Part shown: one piece after another, positions 11,945-22,100 of the stretch
Numbering within the stretch: the first letter of the stretch is position 1
Layout of the letters: the number at the start of each line of letters is the position of its first letter
Position numbers and translations under genes: made by a program
The notes under the pieces: generated by a model
Database searches by the model: none
Told to the model about the DNA's origin: nothing
The model's input: the letters and a program-made list of their open reading frames with translations, nothing else
From: Macrophomina tecta
Taxonomy: Eukaryota > Ascomycota > Dothideomycetes > Botryosphaeriales > Botryosphaeriaceae
Direction of reading: 5' to 3'
Length of the DNA stretch: 64,000 nucleotides
NCBI GenBank assembly: GCA_024180945.1
Contig: JAKSGN010000007.1
Span: 3,410,001 to 3,474,000 of the forward strand

Positions 11945-14407
11945 ATGAACACAGACTACGACCATCTTCTGCGAGACGGCCTAGCTCACTCCCAGCGCGC
12001 CCAAGCCAAGTCGGCCCACCAGCCTGCCGCAGCAGACACGCTCGCCTGCCCCTACTGCGACTGCGAGCTGTTTGATCATGACGACGCCTTGTGGAGCCAT
12101 GTGCGCTCCAGCCACGCCCAGCAGATCCAGGGCTCCGGCGTGAAGGAAGGCACTGCCTTTTTTAGGAAACTACTAAGAGACGAGGCTCTGCATAAAGCGT
12201 GAGCCAGCCCAGCCCAGCCCAGCCCAGCCCAGCCCAAACCGGCCTCTGCCACTCCCTCCTAACAGCCCTGCAGGAAGCAACTCATCACTGCCCGTCACCA
12301 GCAGCGCCTGTCCAGACACGCGCGTCCTGCCTGCGCCCAGACGCCCGACTTGACCCGCCTCACTCTCCAAAGTAAGACTTCTGCATCACAGACTCCTCGC
12401 TGCCCCTGGATCTGACATGCCCGGTCAGAATCACCTAGCCCATCCCACCTCCGCCACCATGCAAAGCCAGCCAAGGGCCGCGGCATCGACGCCGCTCTGG
12501 AGCCGAGGATTGCCGACGTGGACATGTACGAGGATGCCTCGAATCTCCCGTTTTCCTTGGCCGGCCCCCGGGCGCCCCAGCAGCACCCGCAGTCGAAGAC
12601 GCACCGCCCTCGCTCGTCTGCCTCGCCCACCTCAATCACGCCTGCCGAGAGCCCGGTCCCGCCCTCGGTACCGGGCCAAGCTGGTCTTCTGCCCCCCCCG
12701 GCGAACGACGAGTGGCCCGATCTGGTGCTCCAGCCCGACTCGCGCCCCATCTCGCAGGAGCAGCTCGCGGCTGAGGTAAAATCCATCTATGCCGGCCTCA
12801 CCATGGTGGAATCGAAGTGCATCCACGTCGACAAGGCCCAGGCCGCAGCCGAGCGAGATCCCGTGTCAGGCCAGCAGCCCAGGCTGGCCCCAGACCACTG
12901 GCAGGCTCTCATTGCATTACATAGAACTTTGCTTCACGAACATCACGATTTCTTTTTAGCGTCCCAGCATCCCTCGGCCAGCCCAGCATTACGTCGGCTG
13001 GCAGCCAAGTACTCCATGCCGGCCCGAATGTGGAAGCATGGTATTCATTCTTTCTTGGAGCTCCTTCGTCATCGCTTGCCCGAGTCTCTGGAGTACATGC
13101 TTATGTTCATTTATCTCGCCTACCAAATGATGGCACTCCTGTACGAGACTGTCCCTGCTTTTGAGGACACCTGGATCGAATGCCTCGGAGATCTCGGCCG
13201 TTACCGTATGGCTATCGAGGACGAGGATCTTCGGGACCGCGAGACCTGGGCAGGCGTTGCACGCTTCTGGTACAGCAAAGCTGCGGATAAAAGCCCCGCT
13301 ATTGGCCGTCTCTATCATCATCTGGCCATCCTAGCGAGACCCAACGCTCTTCAGCAACTCTATTTTTACTGTCGATCACTCACCTGCGTTCAGCCCTTCA
13401 TGAGCGCACGCGAATCTATCCTCACTCTTTTCGATCCCATTCTCGGCCGCTCACATACGTCTTATTCTCATTCCCTACCCGTTGAAACCAGCTTTATACG
13501 TGCCCACGGATTACTTTTCGAACATGGACATGGGTTTCAACACGCATTTGCCCTCAGCCTGACCGAATTCATTGGACAACTGGACAACAGCATTGGGCGC
13601 GTTACGTCGAAATGGAAGGAGCAAGGAGCGTATATGGCCATTGCAAACATCGCCAGCCTGTTCGACTACGGCAGTGAGGGCAACTTCCTGCGTCTTGCTT
13701 TTGCGACGCAGCTGCAAAATATTATACGTGACCGAATTGAAAGAAATGACGACCCTGACGGGCAAAATCTTCACGCAGTCCTGCCACCGACACGACCCGC
13801 GCCTGACGACATGAACCTCGATCTGCAGACCGCCATCACATTTCCTTACGCCTGCCGTCTCACTTTCGATACCCTTAATATTGTCCTTCGACGGTTCGGC
13901 GATAAGAACGTCCTCACCCATTTCCACATCTTGCTCGCTTTCTTGACGCAGCTTGCAACCCTTCCGTACGATACGTCCCACGTTTTCAAATATGTCCAGT
14001 GGGAGGAATTCGCCTTTTTCCTCAATACTCTGGCAAAGTCGGAAAAAATAACGCCGGCTATCGAAGCACCCCGTTTCCTTCGTGAAGGTGACGAGGATTT
14101 CCGACCGTTGCCAGAAGACTATCTCATCAGGGGTCAATTGTGGGCTCACTCGTATTATCCGGCAACCTGGTTCAGCGGCGTAGTGGATGAGGAGGAGCGC
14201 ATGCTGGAACTGGCCTCGACCATCAGGTCACGAACTGAGAGGATCCTGTGGCTTGGGATTCGTCTCGCTTCCGTAAGTCCCTCATCATACTGATTCATCA
14301 CGCTAGCACTAACTTGCTGGAAGAGTAACCTTGGCTTGAGGTACGACAGTTCTAGTCAGAGTTGGAGCGCCAGTCGCTCCGGGGATGCAATGGAGATGGA
14401 TGAATGA
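11945..14407 (+). CDS. C2H2 zinc finger plus Est1-type DNA/RNA-binding domain protein
   Basis: Four exons: 11945-12198, 12274-12371, 12429-14272, 14324-14407, giving 759 aa. Splice sites fit (gtgagc, gtaaga, gtaagt donors; CTGAC and CTAAC branch points) and the frame stays open across all joins. Exon 1 encodes a C2H2 finger (CPYCDCELFDHDDALWSH plus VRSSH). After a Pro/Ser-rich linker comes a helical region of the Est1/Ebs1 type (QLAAEVKSIYAGL about residue 230; YHHLAILARPNALQQLYFY about 410) running to about 700. Est1-type domains act at telomeres or in nonsense-mediated decay, and the fungal finger-bearing members are uncharacterised to my knowledge. An in-frame ATG at 11804 is a possible earlier start; I prefer 11945 because the extra residues are low-complexity. 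Likely nuclear. Confidence 0.85.
12206..12235. repeat. AGCCC pentanucleotide repeat inside intron 1
   Basis: Six perfect AGCCC units directly after the donor of the first intron (12199-12273) of the Est1-like gene. Copy-number change here would alter intron length without touching the protein. Confidence 0.9.
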
Positions 14408-15681
14408 AAATAATTCAACGTGATACTAGCCTCGATCTTCTTGACTGGCTTGTCGCACAAAGCACGCCACCGGACGTGCGATGAAATACTCCTGCTGCCC
14501 GCAGGCAACATGGCTATCGGCTGTTCCCGATGGCGTTGCTTGCACCGGGGATATTAGTCCCAGAGCTTGCCTTGCATGAAAAAGGCAGTGGATCAAGCAG
14601 CTTGTAGACTTTTCAGCCAACTTATATCACATTATGATCATGCATTCTGAGGGATAAAAAGCGCGGAAACGACGGCTCTACTGTAATACCATTCCTCCCT
14701 TAGCCAGGCCGTCGGAAGAAAAAAAAAATACAAAAGAGGGAAGCAACGTAGATGGCAATATATAATACAGGGAAACAAGCTTTGGTATCTCACAACTGTG
14801 GCCGTATCAGGCCACCCACGCTGATAGCCTTTTTGGTGGGCAGCGTCGCCTTGAGTTGCAAAAGCTATTCCATGAGCGGTAAAAACTTTCGCTCTCGTCT
14901 TTCTCGCGTTGGAGGAACTGGATCCTCCAGATCCCACAGAATTCTCCACCTCGCTCCACGCCTCCCGGTGAGTGTGGGTGCTTTTCACCATCTCTGCAAC
15001 AACCCCTTACTTGAGAAAATCCAGAGCTTTCTGCAGGTTCCGCCTGCCTTCTTCTGCTCCCGTCTCCTCTCCGCCCCTTGGATGGGTCGAGCCCCGTGAA
15101 GAATGCTTGACCCGTGACACATCCACAGCCAAGAAAGAAGGGAATAAGGACCCGGTGGAAGATCATCTTCAGGGGTGACGGTGCCGTTCACCTCTAGGTA
15201 TGCTGAGTGGCTTGTGTGGAGCAAAATGAGAAACATGACGGGAAATGCCTTCGCCAGACCTTATTCCTCGAGAGACCTCACTCACACCCCAAGGGAGAAA
15301 CTCACTTCTCTTTGGTTTTTTTTCAGACTGCTCTTCCTCTTTGCGGGTTTGTTTGGGAGAGGCGAAGTATGTATGCTTCCGCCAAGCCATGCGCCCCTTT
15401 CTTGTCGTCTTCTTAACCCTCGCACAAGGTTAAAAGATTGGCCCGACGGTTTCTGTCACTCTGCTCCGTGCCACAACGCTGCCACGTCATTGGGAATCTT
15501 ACTTTGAGAGAGCTGTGTCCTTCTTGGCTGCTACTACGGCAGCAGCTTCCATACTGCGATGTGGTAACTTTTTTCTTCTCCTTAACTGTGCCTAGGCATT
15601 GGAAAATCGTCGTCATCTCTTCTTGGGCTTGTCTTCTTCCTTCCTCACTTTTGCTCCGTCGGTTTTAAGCACTGAACAGCG
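14408..15681. other. Intergenic region, nothing recognised
   Basis: Mixed-composition DNA with only short overlapping frames. No domain, repeat family or RNA gene was seen. Confidence 0.5.
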
Positions 15682-15846
15682 ATGCCTCCTCCGCAGTCTT
15701 CTTGGGATTGGACGACGAGCGGTTTGCGCCGCCGGGAGATGGACGAGGTGACGGAGTCTATGTTGGTCAATATCGCGGCTGCTCTGTTGGCGGTAATTAT
15801 CATTCTCGTCGTCATAATTTTGTTCATGTGCTGTCGAAGGCGGTGA
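15682..15846 (+). CDS. Possible 54-residue single-pass membrane miniprotein
   Basis: A short frame starting MPPPQSSWDWTTSGLRRREM, followed by an acidic patch (DEVTES). It then has an uninterrupted hydrophobic helix of about 20 residues (ANIAAALLAVIIILVV-type, residues 31-49) and ends MCCRRR before the stop. The shape (soluble N-terminus, one helix, Cys-Cys and basic tail) is that of a small tail-anchored or regulatory membrane peptide, with a possible palmitoylation site at the cysteines. The last codons overlap a potential donor (GGTGAGG at about 15842), so the frame might instead splice onward. No family recognised. Confidence 0.35.
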   Translation: MPPPQSSWDWTTSGLRRREMDEVTESMLVNIAAALLAVIIILVVIILFMCCRRR

Positions 15847-16399
15847 GGCGGGTCGCTCTCTGGCGCAGAGGGATATCGGAAAATGTAAGTTTCAACGCGT
15901 CTCTCTGCCCGGAACCGTGGCTGATAGCAATAGGTCCTGCAGCCTTCAGCTAAGAGTGGCGGGTGTTTCAGTGACCTGCGAACGGACCTTGCCACTGGCG
16001 TGGAAAATAACGGCTCGACCAGCGTCTTTTCGAGAATGAGGACGCTACGGCCATTGCCCGCCTTTTTGAAGGACGGGGCGGGAGGGACGAAGATGCTGTG
16101 TGGCCAAGATAATCGCGGCCACGGTTCGATTGCACATTAACCTAAAAAAAAAAAAGAAAAAAAAAAGAAAAAACAGCGCTCCCTGGAGGCACAATGGAAG
16201 TCTCATGCAGCATCCATTTCTGCACAGCTTCGTCATACCCTGCCCTACCAAAAACCGTCTTTCTCATTCTTAAAGGGGGCCTCAAATACCAATAGCGGCT
16301 GCGCCTCGACTGATGAGCCTTCACGGAGTACTCGCAAATGGCACGAGCAAGCTGATCAATCCAGCAATACCATTCCTTCTTATAAAATTGTTTCCGACT

Positions 16400-17560
16400 T
16401 CAAACAGAGAGTTCAGAGCAGCATGAAGAGAATGGTACGGGTTCGGGGTTTCCTAAATCATCAGAATCAGGCTAGAGATGTAGGCTATGAGCCGTCGGAC
16501 TGCTTCTCAGATTTTAGGAGTCAGAAATCTTCTCTATCGCATTTCAAGCACTTAGTGCAAGCAATTGTTATTTTCTAAGCCGCATAATTTGGGAAATTCT
16601 ACCATAACGGGTGTCTTCGGCGCTGTCGATTGAACCTAAAGCTATCATTGTATTCCATCATAAATTTCAGCTACCTCCCTAGAGCCCTAATGAAGTCCCA
16701 ATGAACGAAGCCCAGTACTACTATTACCCGGTAGGGATCTGTCTATATTATGTCTTCTTTAGTATTACGTCCTTCTGGGTAATCCTACTACCTCCGAAGT
16801 AAAGGCACGGGTATGCAAGACCGTCCAGTTAACTCCTAAATTATTCCTTTTCGCTGACTTCATCTTCTAAAAGGACTTGTTCTACTTATTGAATTCCTCG
16901 AAGCTATCTAAAATACTATGTTCCGAATATTTCCGGCATTATTCCGTAATTGCTGTTATTTTGTATATGACGTACGTTTCGGCGGGGCTTTTACTATGTT
17001 TCCGTGAATTAAATGTCCTAGAGAATTATATTACTAACGGTATATATCGGCTGTGCATCGTAAGTAGTTTTCTATAGAGCCCGCTTTTTTTTATTTTATT
17101 ATTTATTTATCTGAACATGCAGTAGGTCAGCTTCTACCCACTTACGCACGAGAAATAGGCCTAATATTACTTTTTCTAGAGAAGTTATAGCGTTCTATTA
17201 CACCGAATAGGCTTTCGTAAGGAGCTTAAAGATACTAGAGCGGCTTTATAGCGCTCTTAAGTATTGAGAAGCACTTAGATTAGTCACGCGATGTCGGAAA
17301 GCGGCAAAGCGCGTAGTAGTATAGTAAGTAGTAGTACAACGGACAATATTCCAGCGGAAGGAAACTCGTCCCGCTCTACTTCTTTTATACGTGGTAAAAT
17401 TTCACGTGTTCTGGTTAGCTAATTGGTACGTTCTATCAGCCAGCGAGTATTCAGGAGCTTAGGACCGGGAGGCTTTCTCGTAAGCACGTGAGGCAAGGGA
17501 GGGGCGTGGAAGGAAGGGCCAAGTTTTTTTTTTTTTTCATATCTCTTCCTAATTATAGAA
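16400..17560. other. AT-rich, probably RIP-degraded repeat DNA
   Basis: Composition shifts sharply to AT-rich, TpA-rich DNA with no meaningful frame. It runs into the Tc1/mariner relic on its right. The pattern fits old repeats degraded by repeat-induced point mutation. I cannot identify the original elements in this part. Confidence 0.6.
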
Positions 17561-18419
17561 GGGTGAATGTGAATGACTAACCGATTCGAGTTCCTATTTG
17601 TGGCTAGGCAAGAAACAAAAAATCGCCTCGTCTAGTATTTAAGTAACTATAGTATAAGGACAACAGCTAACACGATTAAGGGCTACGCATTATATATTAA
17701 TATAGCTTTTCTTTACCAATGCATCTAGCCCTTATATCACCGTCATGTCTACATTATATACTATAACGTATAATAATAACCTCCCTCTCTTACTCGAGAA
17801 TATAGCCTAAATTATAATTAAAATATCCATACCTTTCTTATACGTTTACTCTATTTTCGGTTCCTATTTCTATCACGGAAGGCGAAAGTACTATTTCTAT
17901 TTTTTATTCTTTCCTCGCTCCATAGAGTACTTATCTAACTAAATAACTTTTATTATTATTCGGTCTACTCTAAATACTTAATAGCCTAGGAAAGCCTAAG
18001 AGCCGCGTGTTCAGGCTAAAGTTAGGCCAGCCGGTATCACGTTATTTCTCAATATCATAGGTGTCTAAGAGCCGGGTAATAGTACGGTTAGTATAGGCTA
18101 CACCCGTGGCTTCTCGCACGTCTTACTACGTATACTTTAGGCGGGCGCGTACGATACGCAGGATGTAATGCGTGTCATAGCCGAAGAGGAGCTTTAGACG
18201 GCCAGAACGAAGCCAGGAGCGACCGTAGCTGCGGAGTGGAGCGCGTAAGGTGGTGGAACAGATGGAGGCTTTAGGCACGCCCAGCAGGCTCTGAAACTAA
18301 GCCGGTTTCTTACCCAACGCCGTGTCTTCAAGCAGAATCCCTCTCTAATGTGGAGAGTACTCGTGATCTAGAAGATGCGAGCCAAAGAGCGCTTTAAGAG
18401 AAGTGCGTTGTGGAGGCAT
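17560..18419 (-). mobile_element. Tc1/mariner transposase relic, RIP-damaged
   Basis: Reading left from an ATG at 18417-18419 (MPPQRTSLKALFG), one frame keeps Tc1-type helix-turn-helix similarity: ALGKKPA, LLGVPKASI, PLRSYGRS, SGRLKLLFGYDT, YILRIVRARLKYT, VREATGVAYTNRTITRLLD. The frame is broken by TAG/TAA codons at places where the family carries Trp or Gln (after LKYT, after DIEK), as RIP transitions would cause. A weaker stretch near 17840-17990 (LWSEERIKNRNSTFAFRDRN) matches the region after the first catalytic Asp. The left end fades into AT-rich DNA. Non-functional. Confidence 0.75.
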
Positions 18420-18493
18420 TGGTGGGTGTTGAAGATTGAGGGATTCGCTTAAAAGCGCTCAGACTTTCGGCAGGTCACTGTTAGCGAGACGCG

Positions 18494-19140
18494 TCAAAAC
18501 GCGACTCGCGTGCGCACAACTCCCATCTTTACAGCCGAAAATATCTGTGTCGGTGAGCTTCCTTGATGGCTACCGATCCGAGTTTTCACCAGCTCGGACT
18601 GTGAAAGGGCTTCAGCCGGGTTGCGTGGCGTTTGGGAGACCCAAGAGTCAGTGTTGGCTTCGGAGGCTCCGGTAGGTGTTGGCATCCATACTTTGATATC
18701 TCTCTTCGAACTGACAGCTTGCGGGTTAAAGTAGACAAGCCCAGCTCCTCGGAAACTCCCTACTATGTTTTCTTTGGTCATTGACCGCTTGTACGCGATA
18801 TGAAACGCCAGAAAGGACTCCACCTTCGTGGTATGGTTGATGTGGGCCCGGATGAATGTGTTAATTTCTTGCCAATACGCCCGCTTCAAGACTCTGAAGA
18901 AGCCGACGTTGGGTGGCTGGGTAAGGTGAGAGGAGTGAGGACGGGTATAGAGGGAAATGATGTTATGGTCTTTGCAGTAGGCCTCAACACCGACCGACCG
19001 GTGACCTTCATGCCCGTCGAGCACTAACATCCGGTAACTACCATTCGTCCGCGTTCTGGTATATTCTTCGAAGTGTTTTATCCAGTCTAGGGCTGTATCG
19101 CCTGCACTTGCAGCTGCTGCGAGGAGTCTTGGCCACTTGT
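18494..19140 (-). mobile_element. pogo/Fot1-family transposase fragment (DDE_1), 5'-truncated
   Basis: C-terminal part of a pogo/Fot1-type transposase. It is intact from about ALDWIKHFEEYTRTRTNGSY through LVLDGHEGHRSV (second catalytic Asp) and LYTRPHSSHLTQPPNVGFF to the stop at 18494. The N-terminal DNA-binding half and the first catalytic Asp are absent, because the homology stops at the 3' end of the NRPS gene. The third catalytic position, normally Asp in QPLDVG, is Asn here (QPPNVG). The copy is therefore inactive twice over. Unlike the neighbouring Tc1 relic it has no RIP stop codons, so it is younger or escaped RIP. Confidence 0.85.
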
Positions 19141-19197
19141 AAAAGCGTCGCCCCTTTGGTGACTGCGGATGGATAAATTGCGGTAACGAATAAGACG

Positions 19198-22100
19198 CTA
19201 TGGATCTATAACAGCTTCGAGTACGTTCTTGAAATCGCTTGCCAGTCGCGATATGGCTGCCTCAGTTAAACCAGGTTCCCAGTAGTTAAAGCAGACACGA
19301 GCGCTCTTCGGGCCCTGCTCAATCTCCACCACGACCGCATACTGTGTAAACTCCCGTCAGCAGGGTATCAGATGTCTAAGCAGGGGCTCATGCCTACCTC
19401 CATAGGATCATGCGTCAAAATCTCGGAAAAGGCAAGCTCGGCCTCGCCACCATCATCAGGCTCAACCGCCTTCCTGTAGTTAAGCAGCGTATCGAAGGGC
19501 CTCTCACCCCAGCATCCGCACCTGCGCTCTATCTCGCTCCACGAGACACTCTGCGCCCCCAGGCTCTGTATCATGTCCCGCTGGGCACCCTGCAGCAGGG
19601 CCGGCAGATCTGCTTTCTCGGCGACCCAGGCGCGGAAAGGGAGTGTGACGACCAAGGGGCCGACAATATCAAGCGGCGACTCCACCGGTACATCGCGGCC
19701 GTGGGCGAGGTACCCGAAGACGACGTCATCAGAAGGCACGTATCTCCGCAAGGTCAGCGCCCACGCGGCGCGGAAAACGCAGGCGGTGGTGACCTGGTGC
19801 GACTCGCAGCATCTGTCCAGGTCGGGTGCCGTTACGCGCATCACCTGCTGGGTGCGCAGCCGCCGCTCAGCCGCACCACAATCCGGTCTGAAAGGGAATC
19901 TGGCGATTGGCATGCCTTCTGTGTAGCGTGCCCAGTACTCCAGTTCCTGCTCTCTGCGGCCCGACTGCAAGAAGGCGACGTACGACTGGAAGTCCGAGGT
20001 CTGTCGTCCCGCGGTGCCGGTGTAGCAGCGTATCCAGTCGCGCATGAGGGCCTCGGTGGCGGCGCCGTCAATGAGGACGTGGCTGATATCGAGCTGGCAG
20101 ACCACGTCGCCATCCAGCGTCCTGCGGAGCTTCAGCCGGTGCCGCGGGCGTGCTGCGTTGAAGTCGGGCGCTGGGTCGTCTTCGATGGCCGCCAAAACGT
20201 CCCCCAGAACCGGTGCTCGGCCGCCCACCACGTCGATATCCGGGCTCGTGTCCTTAGCGATAACCTGCAGCCATCTGCCTGGTCGTGATCGATCGGGCAG
20301 CTGGACGGATCGCAAAAGGGCGTGTCGATCGCAGACCTTGCGCCACGCACTCGCCAGCCTGCGTACGTCCACAGTCACACCACCATCGCCGCCCTTCACC
20401 TCCGCCTTCCACAACAACCGGGTATCGTAATACCCCAGCCCCTTTGCCTGACTCCCCAGCAAATCCTCCTGCATTGGCGTACACGGATACAACCCCTCCA
20501 CATCCGCCGCCCCCAGCCCCGTCCTTACCCGCACCTCCGCCACAACCGCCTCCAACGCCCTCCAGTCCAACCCCATCAAGGGCGCATCCGCCCCCGTTAG
20601 CCGCCTCTCCATCCGGGGCAGCCTCCCCGCCACCTCCTCAAACAATTCCGCCGCAGCATCCATAAACGCCCGCAGCTGTCGCTGTCTCGCCATCCTCCGA
20701 TCAAACACCAACACGACCCTCAACACGCCCTCAGCCACCATCACATCCACCTCCAACAGCGACATGCGCACCGCCTCGGGCCCGCCCTCCTCGGTCGGCT
20801 GCATCTCGCGCTCATTCACTGGCGCGAACAGCGCCCCCGGGCGCTCCAGCTGCTGGTATAAGCCGAAGTAGTTGAAAATGAGCTCGACGGGCCCGCGCGG
20901 GCGCTGCGCCGCGAACCAAGCAAAGCCGTTGTCACCAAACCGCCTCCTCGCATCCTTGGCCCGCGCAACTGCCTCGACGACGTCACCATCACCGCTCGCC
21001 ACCACCGGATACATGGTCGTGAACCACCCCACCGTCTCGGACGGGTCGCCAACGCCGGGGCGCCGCCACTCACGCCCGTGGCTCTCGGTGTGGAACGTGC
21101 ACGGCGCGGGGCGGTCGGGAAAGGCGTGGGCGAAGGCGTGCTGGGTCACGCCGAGGAGGATGTCGAGGGGTTCGGTGGCGAGGGCGGTGTGGCAGGCGCG
21201 GCCGAGGAGGGCGGCGGTGGTGGCGGGCGGGAGGGAGAAGTGCAGGGTGGAGGTGTGGGAGAAGGTGGGCAGGGTGGCGGGCGGGAGGTTCCAGTAGGTC
21301 AGGGCGGGGGAGTGGCTAGCCCTGGCGGGAGGAAGGGAGTGGATGTGGGAGTGTTGGAGGCGGGCCCATGTCTGGAAGGGGAGGCCGCGGGGAGGAGAGG
21401 GTGGGGGTGTCGTCGCCGCCAGCAGCGACTCGAGATGGTGAAGGATGATGCGCCACGAGACAAGGTCGATGACGAGGTGGTGCGCGGTGAGGAAGAGGAT
21501 GCGATGGGTGGGGTTGTGGGCGTCGGCGAAGACAGTGGCGGCGAAGACGGGGCCGGTGCGGATGTTTAGCGTCTTTCGCGTGCGGGAGTTTGAGGCGTAG
21601 ATGTCGTCGAGCGTGCTTGGGCCCCGGAAGCTCAGTTGGTAGGCCTCGACACTGAATGGGATGGTGCGCTGGGACCAGGATACTGTGGATTTGTCCCGTC
21701 GGAATCGGGCCCGGAGCATGGAATGGCGTTGGACGAGGAGGTCAAGCGCATCCCGCAGCGCGTCGTCGTCGATCTTTCTCCGGAAATGGAGCAGAAAGCT
21801 CTGGCTGTACTCTGCCGAGGAGGTCGCGGAGAGGAACATGTCCTGGATCGGCGTCAAGGCGAACGGGACGTTGACCTCTTCCCTCGAGTCGGGCAGGTCG
21901 TCGTGGACGGCAACGGCCGTTGCTCGATCGGCCACGTCTCGCAGGCTGTCGGCTTGCAGAATGTCCCGGACTGTCACGCTGGTCTTGCCCTCCTGCCGAC
22001 ATCTGGAAACCACCGCCATCGCGGACACGGAATCCCCTGAATGGCTGGTCGTCAGCAGGTTGCTCTTCCCCAAAATCTTGCTTGCTTACCTCCAAGGCGT

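Noticed and set aside
12518..14293. Calling the Est1-like gene as a single exon starting at 12518
   Set aside because: Good splice sites join it in frame to upstream exons carrying a zinc finger, and a gtaagt donor near the 3' end leads to a further in-frame exon.
17341..18494. A single transposon covering both transposase relics
   Set aside because: The two carry text from different superfamilies (Tc1/mariner and pogo/Fot1), and each has its own start or end. They are adjacent, not one element.
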